Positions 43,022 through 51,510 of a stretch of 64,000 nt of DNA are shown here, one piece after another. Source of the DNA: UBA12018 sp051656605 (lineage in GTDB: Bacteria; Bacteroidota; Bacteroidia; Bacteroidales; CAMTPD01); NCBI GenBank assembly GCA_051656605.1, contig JBOGCF010000057.1:1-64000 (forward strand), in the 5' to 3' direction. The first letter of the stretch is position 1. Each line of letters opens with the position of its first letter. The position numbers and the translations under genes were made by a program. The notes beneath the pieces were generated by a model that had not been told where the DNA came from, did not search any database, and worked only from the letters and a program-made list of their open reading frames with translations.

Positions 43022-44170
43022 TTAATACGAATGTGAGCTGTTGATGTCTTCTTCGGAGGTGCCGCGAAGGTCGATGGCTCTCCAAGTATAGAAGATGTAG
43101 GCCAATACGATGGGGATCAATAGCGATACGTAGCTCATTACTTCGAGTGTAAACATGCTCGAACTACTGTTGTAGATGGTGAGTGAGCTTTGTAGATTGG
43201 CCGATGATGGGTAATAGGCGGTGTTGTTGTAACCGATGTTGAGCAACAGACCTAGTACGGTGAGTACGGTTCCGGCGCCGGCAAACCAGATTCCTTTGTT
43301 GAAGGTAGAGGAGAAGATCGATTTGATAACTCCAAACAATACAAGCAATACTCCTATCAGGAAGACGATGAGTACGATCGGCATCTGAATGAAGTTGGTC
43401 AGGTATTTGTGTGGTTCCAAGTACACCTCAGAGGTGGTAGGATTTACGGCATAGCCATCTGCAACAAGGGTTCTTACCAAGAAAGTAAGGAAGGCTACCA
43501 AGAAAAATGCGGTGTTGTAGATGAGGCATTTGCGTGCTCTCTTTTTGATATCATCGTTGTCGACATTGTTGATGAAATAAAGTAAGGCCAATACGCGAGC
43601 CAGGAATACGATGGCGATACCGAGTAGCAGGTTCCAGATGTTGCCCAAGGCTTCGAGGCCGTGAAGCGGACTTTGCCATGTTGAGATTACCGGCATGGTG
43701 ATATCGGTGATGTTGCCTTTTTGTACTGCAAAGTCGGCTCCTGTAAAGAAGGTTCCTACGGCTACCCCTACCAATAGCGGACCAAAGAGTCCGTTGATCC
43801 ATAGGAAGATGCGGTAGGTATTGGTGCCCCATACGTTTCCTTTTTTATTTTGGTATTCGTACGATACGGCTTGAATCACAAAGCAGATCAGGATGCACAT
43901 CCACAGCCAGTAGGCTCCGCCGAAGCTGGTGGAGTAGAAGAGGGGAAAGGAGGCGAAGAATGCTCCCCCGAATACCACGAGTGTGGTGAAGGTGAATTCC
44001 CATTTACGTCCGGTTGAGTTGATCAACAGGCGGTGCTCGGTTTCATTTTTACCCAATGAAAACACCAGTGTTTGACCTCCTTGCACAAACATTAGAAAGA
44101 CAAGGAGTGCTCCTAGTAGTGATACAAGAAACCACCAGTAGTGCTGAAGTAATATATAACTTAATTCCAT
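43022..44170 (-). CDS. cydB: Cytochrome bd ubiquinol oxidase subunit II
   Basis: CydB is the second subunit of the bd-type quinol oxidase, which has very high oxygen affinity. The 382 residues form eight or nine hydrophobic helices. The N-terminus (WWFLVSLLGALLVFLMFVQGGQ, split WWFLVSLLGALL and FVQGGQ) and the segment GKNETEHRLLINSTGRKWE match the Bacteroidota form. It lies 13 bases after cydA. Confidence 0.95.
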   Translation of the reverse strand: MELSYILLQHYWWFLVSLLGALLVFLMFVQGGQTLVFSLGKNETEHRLLINSTGRKWEFTFTTLVVFGGAFFASFPLFYSTSFGGAYWLWMCILICFVIQAVSYEYQNKKGNVWGTNTYRIFLWINGLFGPLLVGVAVGTFFTGADFAVQKGNITDITMPVISTWQSPLHGLEALGNIWNLLLGIAIVFLARVLALLYFINNVDNDDIKKRARKCLIYNTAFFLVAFLTFLVRTLVADGYAVNPTTSEVYLEPHKYLTNFIQMPIVLIVFLIGVLLVLFGVIKSIFSSTFNKGIWFAGAGTVLTVLGLLLNIGYNNTAYYPSSANLQSSLTIYNSSSSMFTLEVMSYVSLLIPIVLAYIFYTWRAIDLRGTSEEDINSSHSY

Positions 44171-44183
44171 GATGCGTATTTTA

Positions 44184-45743
44184 TTAGTTGTTGTCGTTTA
44201 GTTCGGGACCTTTCTTGATGGCTTTTACCATGATACCGATTTCGGCAATCAGTAGTACGGTAAACAGTATCAGGAAGATGAAGAATGTCATCTGTACAGA
44301 CGAACTAGCGAGTTGTGATACAGAGGCATTGGTAGGCAGGATGTTTTGAATGGTCCATGGTTGACGACCCATTTCTGCTGTTACCCATCCGCTTTGTGAG
44401 GCAATATACGCGATCGGTATGGTGAGAAGGCATACCCATTGGAACCATCTTACTTGTTCGATCTTGTTTTTGTGTATATAAATCAATGAGATCAAGAATA
44501 CGAGGAAGAATAGTACAACCGAGTATACCATGATGTGGAACGAGTAGAATACCACCGGTATGTGCGGAATGATGTCGGTTGGTTTATCCAAGTATCCGTA
44601 TCCGAAGTAGTTGTAATTGTCGCGAAGTGTGGTTAGGTATTTCTCTGCATCGGCTGTGTTGCCGGCTTCTTTGGCTGCACGATACTTTGCCAATGCGTCA
44701 ATCGCGGTGCGTCCTTTCTCCATCATTTCAAGAGTAGATGGGGCAATCTTGCCATCGGGCATCGGATAACCTCCGTCGATGATGTCGATGATACCCGGCA
44801 CGTAGGCTTCGGTATTGAAGGTGGCCAGGTAGGATAGCATTTTAGGTGCTTCTATCTTGAAGAAGAACGGATTGGGATTGGTATAGTTGGCGTCTTCTGC
44901 CGGATTGAGCATTCCGAGGATCATCAACGGCATACCGTTGCCTCCTTTGTAAAGCCCTTCCATGGCTGCTAGCTTCATGGGTTGTTTTTCATATACCTGT
45001 ACGGCTGTTCCGTGACCTGTAAGACCGGTGATAATCACGGCAAACATACCGAATGAAGCTGCGATGCGTATGCTTTGTTTTGCGAACTCAACGTTGCGTT
45101 TCTTGAGTAGATACCAGCTGGAGATACCGATTACGAATACGGCTGCCAATACCCAAGATGAGAGTACGGTGTGGAAGAACTTGTGGATCGCTACCGGTGA
45201 GAGTGCTACTGCCCAGAAGTCGACCATTTCGTTGCGTACGGTGTCGGGGTTAAATTCCATCCCTACAGGATATTGCATCCATGCGTTGGCTACAAGAATC
45301 CAGAGTGCCGAAAGGCATGCTCCGATGGCTGTGAGCCAGGTAGAAACCAAGTGAAAGCGTTTACTTACCTTGTTCCATCCGAAAAACATGACGGCAAAGA
45401 AGGTGGACTCGAGGAAGAAGGCCATGATGCCTTCGATGGCTAGCGGAGCTCCGAAGATGTCTCCTACAAACCAGCTATAGTTGGACCAGTTGGTTCCGAA
45501 TTCGAATTCGAGGATGATACCGGTGGCTACACCGATGGCAAAGTTGATGGCAAACAACTTCATCCAGAATTGGGTGGTTTTCTTCCAAAATTCGGAGCCT
45601 GTCTTGTAGTAGATCAGCTCCATGATTGCCATGATGAAACTTAAACCAAGTGTGAGTGGAACGAAGATCCAGTGATACATTGCCGTAAGAGCAAACTGTG
45701 CTCTTGACCAGTCAACGAGGCTGGTTGTAATACTTTCTATCAT
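44184..45743 (-). CDS. cydA: Cytochrome bd ubiquinol oxidase subunit I
   Basis: CydA carries haems b558, b595 and d. Family motifs present in the 519 residues are FALTAMYHWIFVPLTLG (haem ligand His near residue 24), GRQPWTIQNILPT, and HKFFHTVLSSWVLA with the haem b558 His. The quinol loop at about 270-380 is moderately long. It lets a mainly anaerobic bacterium remove or respire traces of oxygen. Confidence 0.97.
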   Translation of the reverse strand: MIESITTSLVDWSRAQFALTAMYHWIFVPLTLGLSFIMAIMELIYYKTGSEFWKKTTQFWMKLFAINFAIGVATGIILEFEFGTNWSNYSWFVGDIFGAPLAIEGIMAFFLESTFFAVMFFGWNKVSKRFHLVSTWLTAIGACLSALWILVANAWMQYPVGMEFNPDTVRNEMVDFWAVALSPVAIHKFFHTVLSSWVLAAVFVIGISSWYLLKKRNVEFAKQSIRIAASFGMFAVIITGLTGHGTAVQVYEKQPMKLAAMEGLYKGGNGMPLMILGMLNPAEDANYTNPNPFFFKIEAPKMLSYLATFNTEAYVPGIIDIIDGGYPMPDGKIAPSTLEMMEKGRTAIDALAKYRAAKEAGNTADAEKYLTTLRDNYNYFGYGYLDKPTDIIPHIPVVFYSFHIMVYSVVLFFLVFLISLIYIHKNKIEQVRWFQWVCLLTIPIAYIASQSGWVTAEMGRQPWTIQNILPTNASVSQLASSSVQMTFFIFLILFTVLLIAEIGIMVKAIKKGPELNDNN

Positions 45744-45754
45744 ACGTTTAGAGA

Positions 45755-45973
45755 TTATGGGTTTATTCTTTTTATTAATTCATTTGATACGAAGTTTTGC
45801 TTGTCTTCGTCGCTCTCACACCTTTCGTTGAGGAAGTTGGGGAAAAAGAAGACCTTGAGTATGGCAAACATGATGAAGAGTTTGATGGCTATAATAAGCC
45901 ATAACGTCTTGCCTACCTGCATGTTTTTAAATCCTTCGATGTAGAAGTTGACTATTCTGTGAAAATAATTCAT
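45755..45973 (-). CDS. DUF4492 protein, cytochrome bd accessory
   Basis: A 72-residue protein from the ATG at 45973. It opens MNYFHRIVNFYIEGFKNM, the DUF4492 pattern, followed by one transmembrane helix (WLIIAIKLFIMFAILKVFF). This family is regularly encoded directly upstream of cydA in Bacteroidota, as here with 11 bases between. It may be a small structural subunit like CydX, but that is inference. A longer frame reaches 46003. Confidence 0.85.
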   Translation of the reverse strand: MNYFHRIVNFYIEGFKNMQVGKTLWLIIAIKLFIMFAILKVFFFPNFLNERCESDEDKQNFVSNELIKRINP

Positions 45974-46520
45974 AATTAACATTATTACTCTAGTTGTAAA
46001 CATCTTATACTTTCGAAAAGTTCTGTTTGTTCATGCAAAATAATAGATGTAAAAGCCAAGTTGGAGGTTGTATTGAATCTTTACCTGCCTACTTGTTTTA
46101 GATCGGATGTGTTTTATTGATTTGTGAACTGAGTACAGAATTATTCTAGCATACAATATTCGATAAAATTATTTATTCTTCCAAATTTAAAACGAATTCA
46201 AATGCGTGATGTTTTCAGGTAATAAGATGCAGATTCGTTTTTGTAATAAAAAAATGAGAGGGGAAATAAAAAATGGGCGGTAACATAGTTTAGTTTTCTG
46301 AGACGACACAGAAAAGGGAAAACTATCAGAAATCAATCTCTTCTTGAAATATATGTTGGATTTTGAGTGTTAATTGTCTATGTGTACTTTGAAAAGTGTC
46401 TATTTTAATGCGCTTTTCAAGTAGAAGTTGTGTGTTATTGTAGCTTATTTATGTGAATATAATATATAATATTGACTAAAAAGTTTTTATTAATATTTTT
46501 TCTTCTTTGGTTTAGTTGCT
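45974..46520. other. Long divergent intergenic region
   Basis: About 550 bases between DUF4492-cydAB (minus) and the Gfo/Idh gene (plus). CAAATTTA at 46182-46189, read on the minus strand, is TAAATTTG and could be a -7 element for the cyd operon, but its -33 box is poor. No gene or conserved RNA was recognised. Confidence 0.45.
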
Positions 46521-46528
46521 TATATTTG
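46521..46528 (+). promoter_or_regulatory. -7 element for the Gfo/Idh-DUF1080 operon
   Basis: TATATTTG matches TAnnTTTG, 64 bases upstream of the ATG. A -33 TTTG is at a sub-optimal distance. Confidence 0.5.
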
Positions 46529-46592
46529 CAATAATCGAAGGAGCTAAATCCTTCTCACTAACAGGTGTTTGCTAACTTAAATTATAATTACT

Positions 46593-48065
46593 ATGACTAA
46601 CATTTCAAGAAGATCTTTCCTTCAGAGGGGATCGGCCGCGGCATTAGGCTTAACAATTGTTCCGAATACTATTTTAGGAAAAAGCCATGGATATACGGCT
46701 CCATCAGACAAGCTAAACATTGCCGGTATTGGTATCGGTGGTATGGGTGCTGCTAATCTTCGTAACATGGAAACAGAAAATATCGTAGCTCTTTGCGATA
46801 TCGACTGGAAATATGCGAAAAATACATTTGATAAATATCCGGATGCAAAACGCTACTGGGACTATCGTAAGATGTACGATGAGCTAGGTAAGTCGATCGA
46901 TGCGGTAATGGTAGCTACTGCCGACCATACGCACGCGATTGTTACAGCGGATGCTATGACAATGGGCAAGCATGCCTATGTGCAAAAACCACTGACTCAC
47001 TCTGTATATGAATCTCGTTTGCTTACTAAACTTGCCGACAAGCACAAAGTGGCTACTTCGATGGGTAACCAAGGTTCTTCGGGCGAAGGGGTAAGACAAA
47101 CTTGCGAATGGATCTGGAATGGTGAGATCGGTGAAATTACAAAAGTAGAAGCATTTACCGACCGTCCTATCTGGCCTCAAGGTTTGATGACTCCGAGCAA
47201 AGCGGATAAAATTCCTTCAACATTAAACTGGGATTTGTTTACAGGTCCGGCAGAGATGAGACCGTTCAACCATATCTATCATGCTTGGAACTGGCGTGGA
47301 TGGTGGCCATACGGAACAGGTGCGTTGGGAGATATGGCTTGCCACATTCTACATCCTGTATTTATGGCGTTGAATTTGAATTATCCTTCAAAGGTACAAG
47401 GCTCTTCTACGTTGTTGCTTCGCGACTGTGCTCCTCAGGCTCAGATGGTGAAATTGACATTCCCTGCTCGTGACAACATGCCGAAGGTTTCGATGCCGGA
47501 AGTAGAAGTGACATGGTATGATGGTGGTTTGAAACCAAACCGTCCTGCAGGTATGCCAGAGGGTAAAGATATGAACGATCAAGGTGGTGGTGTAATCTTC
47601 CACGGAACAAAAGATACGTTGATTTGTGGTTGCTACGGTGTGAATCCATGGTTGTTGTCGGGTCGTAAACCTGAAACTCCAAAAACACTTCGTCGTGTAG
47701 AAACAAGCCACGAACAAGACTGGATCAGAGCTTGTAAAGAGAGTCCTGAAAACCGTGTAGAAACGGCTTCTCCATTCAGTCAAGCAGGTCCGTTCAACGA
47801 AATGGTAGTGATGGGTGTATTGGCAGTTCGTCTTCAAAACCTAAACAAAGAGCTTCTTTGGGATGGCGAAAACATGAGGTTTACCAACATCTCTCCAAAC
47901 GAACAGTTGAGCATTGTAATTGAAGATGGCTTTACAATCAAAGATGGTCACCCTTCATTTAATAAAACAATGACAGATCCAATCAATGCGCAAGCATTTG
48001 CACAGGAGCTGATCAAGCATAACTACCGTCAAGGCTGGAACTTGCCGGATATGCCTAGAGGTTGA
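46593..48065 (+). CDS. Tat-exported Gfo/Idh/MocA-family oxidoreductase
   Basis: A 490-residue NAD(P)-dependent sugar dehydrogenase-like protein. The twin-arginine signal SRRSFLQRG with a hydrophobic stretch to residue 28 indicates folded export with bound cofactor. The nucleotide-binding motif is GIGIGGMGAANL (45-56), and the family motif YVQKPLTHS (Lys-Pro) is near residue 135. The DUF1080 lipoprotein downstream (21 bases) suggests a pathway in which a sugar hydroxyl is oxidised to a 3-keto form in the periplasm. The substrate is unknown. Confidence 0.87.
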   Translation: MTNISRRSFLQRGSAAALGLTIVPNTILGKSHGYTAPSDKLNIAGIGIGGMGAANLRNMETENIVALCDIDWKYAKNTFDKYPDAKRYWDYRKMYDELGKSIDAVMVATADHTHAIVTADAMTMGKHAYVQKPLTHSVYESRLLTKLADKHKVATSMGNQGSSGEGVRQTCEWIWNGEIGEITKVEAFTDRPIWPQGLMTPSKADKIPSTLNWDLFTGPAEMRPFNHIYHAWNWRGWWPYGTGALGDMACHILHPVFMALNLNYPSKVQGSSTLLLRDCAPQAQMVKLTFPARDNMPKVSMPEVEVTWYDGGLKPNRPAGMPEGKDMNDQGGGVIFHGTKDTLICGCYGVNPWLLSGRKPETPKTLRRVETSHEQDWIRACKESPENRVETASPFSQAGPFNEMVVMGVLAVRLQNLNKELLWDGENMRFTNISPNEQLSIVIEDGFTIKDGHPSFNKTMTDPINAQAFAQELIKHNYRQGWNLPDMPRG

Positions 48066-48086
48066 TTTTAGAAATAATATATTACG

Positions 48087-48956
48087 ATGAAAAAGAATGT
48101 AGTACTTTTAAGCGCAGTGATAGCAATGAGTGGACTTGTAGCTTGTAATGGCGGAAAGAAAGCTGCGGATGAAGCGCAAGCTCCTATTGAATCGGTTGCT
48201 GCAGGTTCGGCTGAAGCTCCTCCTGTGCAGGTGGAATATCAAGTAGCAGATCGTCCGCAGGTTGATCTTACTAAATATCCGAAGGATAAAGATGGTTGGT
48301 ATACGATCTTCAACGGTAAAGACTTTACCGGTTGGAGAGGATATAACCGAGATAATATGCCAGCTGCTTGGATCATAAATGACGGAGCAATCCAGATTAA
48401 AGGTTCTGGTGAAGGCGAAGCCGGTGCGAAAGATGGTGGAGATATTGTCTTTGCGCACAAGTTTAAAAACTTTGAACTTGAGATGGAATGGAAGGTTGGT
48501 AAAGGTTCTAACTCAGGTATCTTCTATTTGGCTCAGGAAGTAGACGGAGAGCCTATTTATATCTCGGCTCCTGAGTGTCAGGTACTCGATAATGAGAATC
48601 ATCCGGATGCTAAAATGGGTAAAAATGGCAACCGTCAGTCTTCGTCGTTATACGACATGATTCCGGCTAAACCTCAAAACGCGAAACCAGCGGGTCAGTG
48701 GAACAAAGTGAAGATCATGGTGTACAAAGGTACAGTAGTGCATTATCAAAACGATGAACCTGTAGTGGAGTATCACTTGTGGACCAAGCAATGGGACGAT
48801 ATGTTGCAAGCTAGTAAGTTTAGCCAAGAGAAATGGCCTTTGGCTTACGAGTTGTTGGCAAACTGCGGCGGTGCTGCCAGAGAAGGCTATATCGGTCTTC
48901 AGGATCATGGTGATGATGTTTGGTTTAGAAACATAAAAGTAAAAATCTTGGACTAA
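48087..48956 (+). CDS. DUF1080 lipoprotein (3-keto-disaccharide hydrolase family)
   Basis: A 289-residue lipoprotein: signal MKKNVVLLSAVIAMSGLVAC with the lipobox Cys at 20, then a Gln/Ala/Pro-rich linker. The DUF1080 jelly-roll begins at about residue 68 (WYTIFNGKDFTGWRGY). Family features LEMEWKVGKGSNSGIFYLA, PECQVLDNENH and GYIGLQDHG are all visible. Some members cleave 3-keto glycosides, which fits the oxidoreductase upstream. A strong terminator follows. Confidence 0.88.
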   Translation: MKKNVVLLSAVIAMSGLVACNGGKKAADEAQAPIESVAAGSAEAPPVQVEYQVADRPQVDLTKYPKDKDGWYTIFNGKDFTGWRGYNRDNMPAAWIINDGAIQIKGSGEGEAGAKDGGDIVFAHKFKNFELEMEWKVGKGSNSGIFYLAQEVDGEPIYISAPECQVLDNENHPDAKMGKNGNRQSSSLYDMIPAKPQNAKPAGQWNKVKIMVYKGTVVHYQNDEPVVEYHLWTKQWDDMLQASKFSQEKWPLAYELLANCGGAAREGYIGLQDHGDDVWFRNIKVKILD

Positions 48957-48993
48957 TGTAAAAGCCAAGAGGTGTTTTTTTTATTGGTTATTT

Positions 48994-49036
48994 AATGCCA
49001 GTCTTACAGCGAATGTAAGACTGGCATTTTTTTTTA
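48994..49036 (+). terminator. Terminator after the DUF1080 gene
   Basis: AATGCCAGTCTTAC pairs perfectly with GTAAGACTGGCATT around a seven-base loop and is followed by a T run. Confidence 0.92.
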
Positions 49037-49099
49037 TTCTAAAAAAGCTAGTAACTTGCACCGACAATAAATCACAACGAACAAATAATACTAGAAGTC

Positions 49100-49687
49100 A
49101 TGAAGAAGTCGATTTACTATCTTTTATTGATGGTTGCAACGCTAACAATAGCTTCTTGCAGCAGTAAAACAAAATCAGAACAAAGAGAGAGTATACAAGC
49201 GCAATCGGCAGAAATGCTTACTGTTGCTCAGCTTTTGGAAAAAGCACCTTTGCTTATTGATGAAGAAGTGAGTGTAGAGGGTTTGTGTACGCATATTTGT
49301 AAACACGGAGGAACAAAGATATTTCTGATGGGTGATAGCGATAAGCAGATCATCAGGGTGGAAGCGGATAAGAAGCTGGCTAAGTTCTCTCCGGAGACTT
49401 TGAATGCAATGGTTCGTGTTAACGGTAAGTTGGTCGAGGAGCGTATCGATGAGGCTTACCTGCAAAACTGGGAGGAAGAAATCAAAGCTCAAACGGCTAA
49501 GCAGCATGGAGAAGGCGGTGCGAGTTGTGCCACAGAACAGGCGGCACGCAATGAAGCTCCGGCTAATACCGACCAACAGCGTATCGATAATTTTAGAGCG
49601 CAAATCAAGCAACGTAACCAGCAAGATGGAAAGAACTACCTCTCATTTTATCACATTGTAGCCAATAGCTACGAAATTATAGATTAA
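49100..49687 (+). CDS. Putative lipoprotein with OB-fold-like core and a CxHxCxH motif
   Basis: A 195-residue lipoprotein (signal ending TIASC, Cys20). The core from about 40 to 115 (LLIDEEVSVEGLCTHICKHG, then IIRVEADKKL and MVRVNGKLVEER) looks like an OB fold. The segment with Cys63, His65, Cys67 and His69 suggests a metal or haem site. It is paired with the PepSY-type membrane protein 13 bases downstream. The function is unknown; a role in periplasmic metal handling is a guess. Confidence 0.65.
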   Translation: MKKSIYYLLLMVATLTIASCSSKTKSEQRESIQAQSAEMLTVAQLLEKAPLLIDEEVSVEGLCTHICKHGGTKIFLMGDSDKQIIRVEADKKLAKFSPETLNAMVRVNGKLVEERIDEAYLQNWEEEIKAQTAKQHGEGGASCATEQAARNEAPANTDQQRIDNFRAQIKQRNQQDGKNYLSFYHIVANSYEIID

Positions 49688-49700
49688 CAAAGGATTAGGA

Positions 49701-50267
49701 ATGGAAATGAAAACAGTGCGTAAATGGTGTCGAAATATTCATCGTGAATTATCGTATCTATTTACAGGTGTAATTTTAGTGTATGCTATCTCGGGGATAG
49801 CTTTGAACCATAAGAAAGACTTTAACTCAGATTATATAGTAAAACAAGAGTCGTTTGTTGCTGAAGGAGTGTTCCCAATGGCAAAAGAAGCAGTCAATAA
49901 AGACTATGTACTCGCAACGTTGAAACGCTTTGATGAGGAGAACAACTTTACGAAGTTTTACTTTCCCGATGAGCAGTCGATGAAAGTATTTATCAAAGGT
50001 GGTAGTTCGGTAGTTGTGAATATGAACAATGGAAACGCGGTGTATGAGTCGATCAAAAAGCGTCCTGTATTGCACGTGCTCAATCGTTTGCACTACAATC
50101 CGGGTAAAGGCTGGACCATCTTTTCTGATGTGTTTGCCTCTGCTCTTATTCTAATTGCCATAAGTGGCTTGTTTATAGTAAGAGGTAATAAGGGCCTTTG
50201 GGGTCGAGGCGGTATCGAGTTAGCGATTGGTATCTTAATACCCTTGTTGTTTATTTATTTGATTTAA
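49701..50267 (+). CDS. PepSY-associated membrane protein
   Basis: A 188-residue protein with three predicted transmembrane segments: about 17-36 (LFTGVILVYAISGIAL), 147-164 and 172-188. Starting WCRNIHRELSYLF, and with HVLNRLHYNPGKGW before the second helix, it matches the PepSY-TM family, often linked to iron or flavin reductase functions. It has only part of the helices of large PepSY reductases. It forms a two-gene unit with the lipoprotein upstream. Confidence 0.75.
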   Translation: MEMKTVRKWCRNIHRELSYLFTGVILVYAISGIALNHKKDFNSDYIVKQESFVAEGVFPMAKEAVNKDYVLATLKRFDEENNFTKFYFPDEQSMKVFIKGGSSVVVNMNNGNAVYESIKKRPVLHVLNRLHYNPGKGWTIFSDVFASALILIAISGLFIVRGNKGLWGRGGIELAIGILIPLLFIYLI

Positions 50268-50366
50268 GACTCTACGGAAGATCCGATTCTTTTTAAAATA
50301 AAGACTCTGTTCTTCTTAACGTATAGGCTCACAACGTCGTAGGTGGCAGTTGTAAGTAACAAAAAA

Positions 50367-50411
50367 ATCCCTCCTGAATAGCAAAGTATAACTTTTTTAT
50401 TCGGGAGGGAT
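50367..50411. terminator. Bidirectional terminator between convergent genes
   Basis: ATCCCTCCTGAATA pairs with TATTCGGGAGGGAT (one wobble), with A7 before and a partial T run after. A second hairpin, GTCCTCTTTCAAGAGGAT, follows at about 50423-50440. Confidence 0.8.
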
Positions 50412-50489
50412 ATTTTGTTGCGTCCTCTTTCAAGAGGATGTTTTAATTCTATAGGGGATAAGAGTTTATGAAAGAGGCGCACAACGTAT

Positions 50490-51218
50490 TTATTCAACAA
50501 CAACTGAAGTCATAGTCGGAATATTTGAGGTGTCAGAGCTCATTCCATTATTCTTGTAAGTAAGCTCGTATGATTCTTCACCGTCGAAGGTATTTACTTT
50601 AACGATGAAATTGAAAGAGTCGGCTCCTTCGTTTTCAGCAATAAGCTTTTCAAGGTCGAAGCAAACGATGCCGTTGGCAAGGTTTCCGTAGTTGTCGCCA
50701 AAAGCATTTTGTCTAAACTCAAGGGTGTTTAGGTCTGTCGATTCGATGTTTTGAACTAGGTTTACCATGTGTGGTTTTCCTGTCCCACCGGCTCTCATTC
50801 TAAAAGAGATATTTAAGTATCCGTCACCGATCCACATTGCGTCGATAAGCAGAGGGTCGTTGCCAATACTGTCTGCATTGGCAGGAGTCATTTCTACGAT
50901 AGGTTTGGTTAAAATGGGCTCGAGGTAGTTTACTTTCACATAGTGATCGTAATCTCCGATGGTGTCGCTCAATAGGGTATAGTTTACCATTGCGCGTGTT
51001 GTTTTTTGTGGACGATATCCCGGTATTGCGGTTGCAGCAACCCAGAGTTTTTGTCCGTTATCCAACGTAAGGTCGTAGTTGCCTTGTGATAATGGATTAA
51101 CTGTGGCAATATTAATGACAAAGCTATCAAGAGAGTAGCCATCGTCATCATTGCAGGCGCTAAAAAGCAGTGGGAACAAAAGCATTCCCGTTAGAAGCAT
51201 TAAACTAAATTTTTTCAT
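50490..51218 (-). CDS. NigD-like lipoprotein
   Basis: A 242-residue lipoprotein (signal MKKFSLMLLTGMLLFPLLFSAC, Cys22), then CNDDDGYSLDSFVINIATV, a typical NigD-like opening with an OB-like domain. A C-terminal domain follows from about residue 115 (NISFRMRAGGTGKPHMVNL). NigD proteins were first linked to bacteriocin loci in Bacteroidota, but the wider family is of unknown role. It is flanked by a 22-bp repeat locus on its upstream side. Confidence 0.75.
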   Translation of the reverse strand: MKKFSLMLLTGMLLFPLLFSACNDDDGYSLDSFVINIATVNPLSQGNYDLTLDNGQKLWVAATAIPGYRPQKTTRAMVNYTLLSDTIGDYDHYVKVNYLEPILTKPIVEMTPANADSIGNDPLLIDAMWIGDGYLNISFRMRAGGTGKPHMVNLVQNIESTDLNTLEFRQNAFGDNYGNLANGIVCFDLEKLIAENEGADSFNFIVKVNTFDGEESYELTYKNNGMSSDTSNIPTMTSVVVE

Positions 51219-51324
51219 CTTGCATTTATTTGTCAGTACATAATGAAAGATGAAGCACTTTGAAAATTCGCTGCAAATTAAAGTTGTTAAAATCAGATTA
51301 GGTCTTCGTAAATAGAGGAGCTAC

Positions 51325-51413
51325 AAAAAGCAAGCTTCCTTTTTTTATAAACCAAATAAGGTTTTGAGAAGAACCTTGCTTGGTTTTTGGAAGAACTACA
51401 CAAGGTTTATTTT
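51325..51413. repeat. Degenerate 22-bp tandem repeat, locus 3 (four units)
   Basis: Four units at 22-bp period: AAAAGCAAGCTTCCTTTTTT, AAACCAAATAAGGTTTTG, GAACCTTGCTTGGTTTTT and GAACTACACAAGGTTTAT. The third is a near-perfect palindrome. It lies between the NigD-like gene and lpxB. Confidence 0.7.
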
Positions 51414-51444
51414 GCGGTATATTCAGGATTATTTATGCATAAAA

Positions 51445-51483
51445 AAAGGGTCTAAGGCATGAGTTGCATGCTTTAGACCCTTT
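51445..51483 (-). terminator. Terminator of the surE-lpxB operon
   Basis: AAAGGGTCTAAGGCATG pairs with CATGCTTTAGACCCTTT. On the minus strand it ends in a run of T (A7 at 51441-51447 on the plus strand). Confidence 0.85.
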
Positions 51484-51510
51484 GCAGACCGATCGTAGTA
51501 AAAGATCGGT

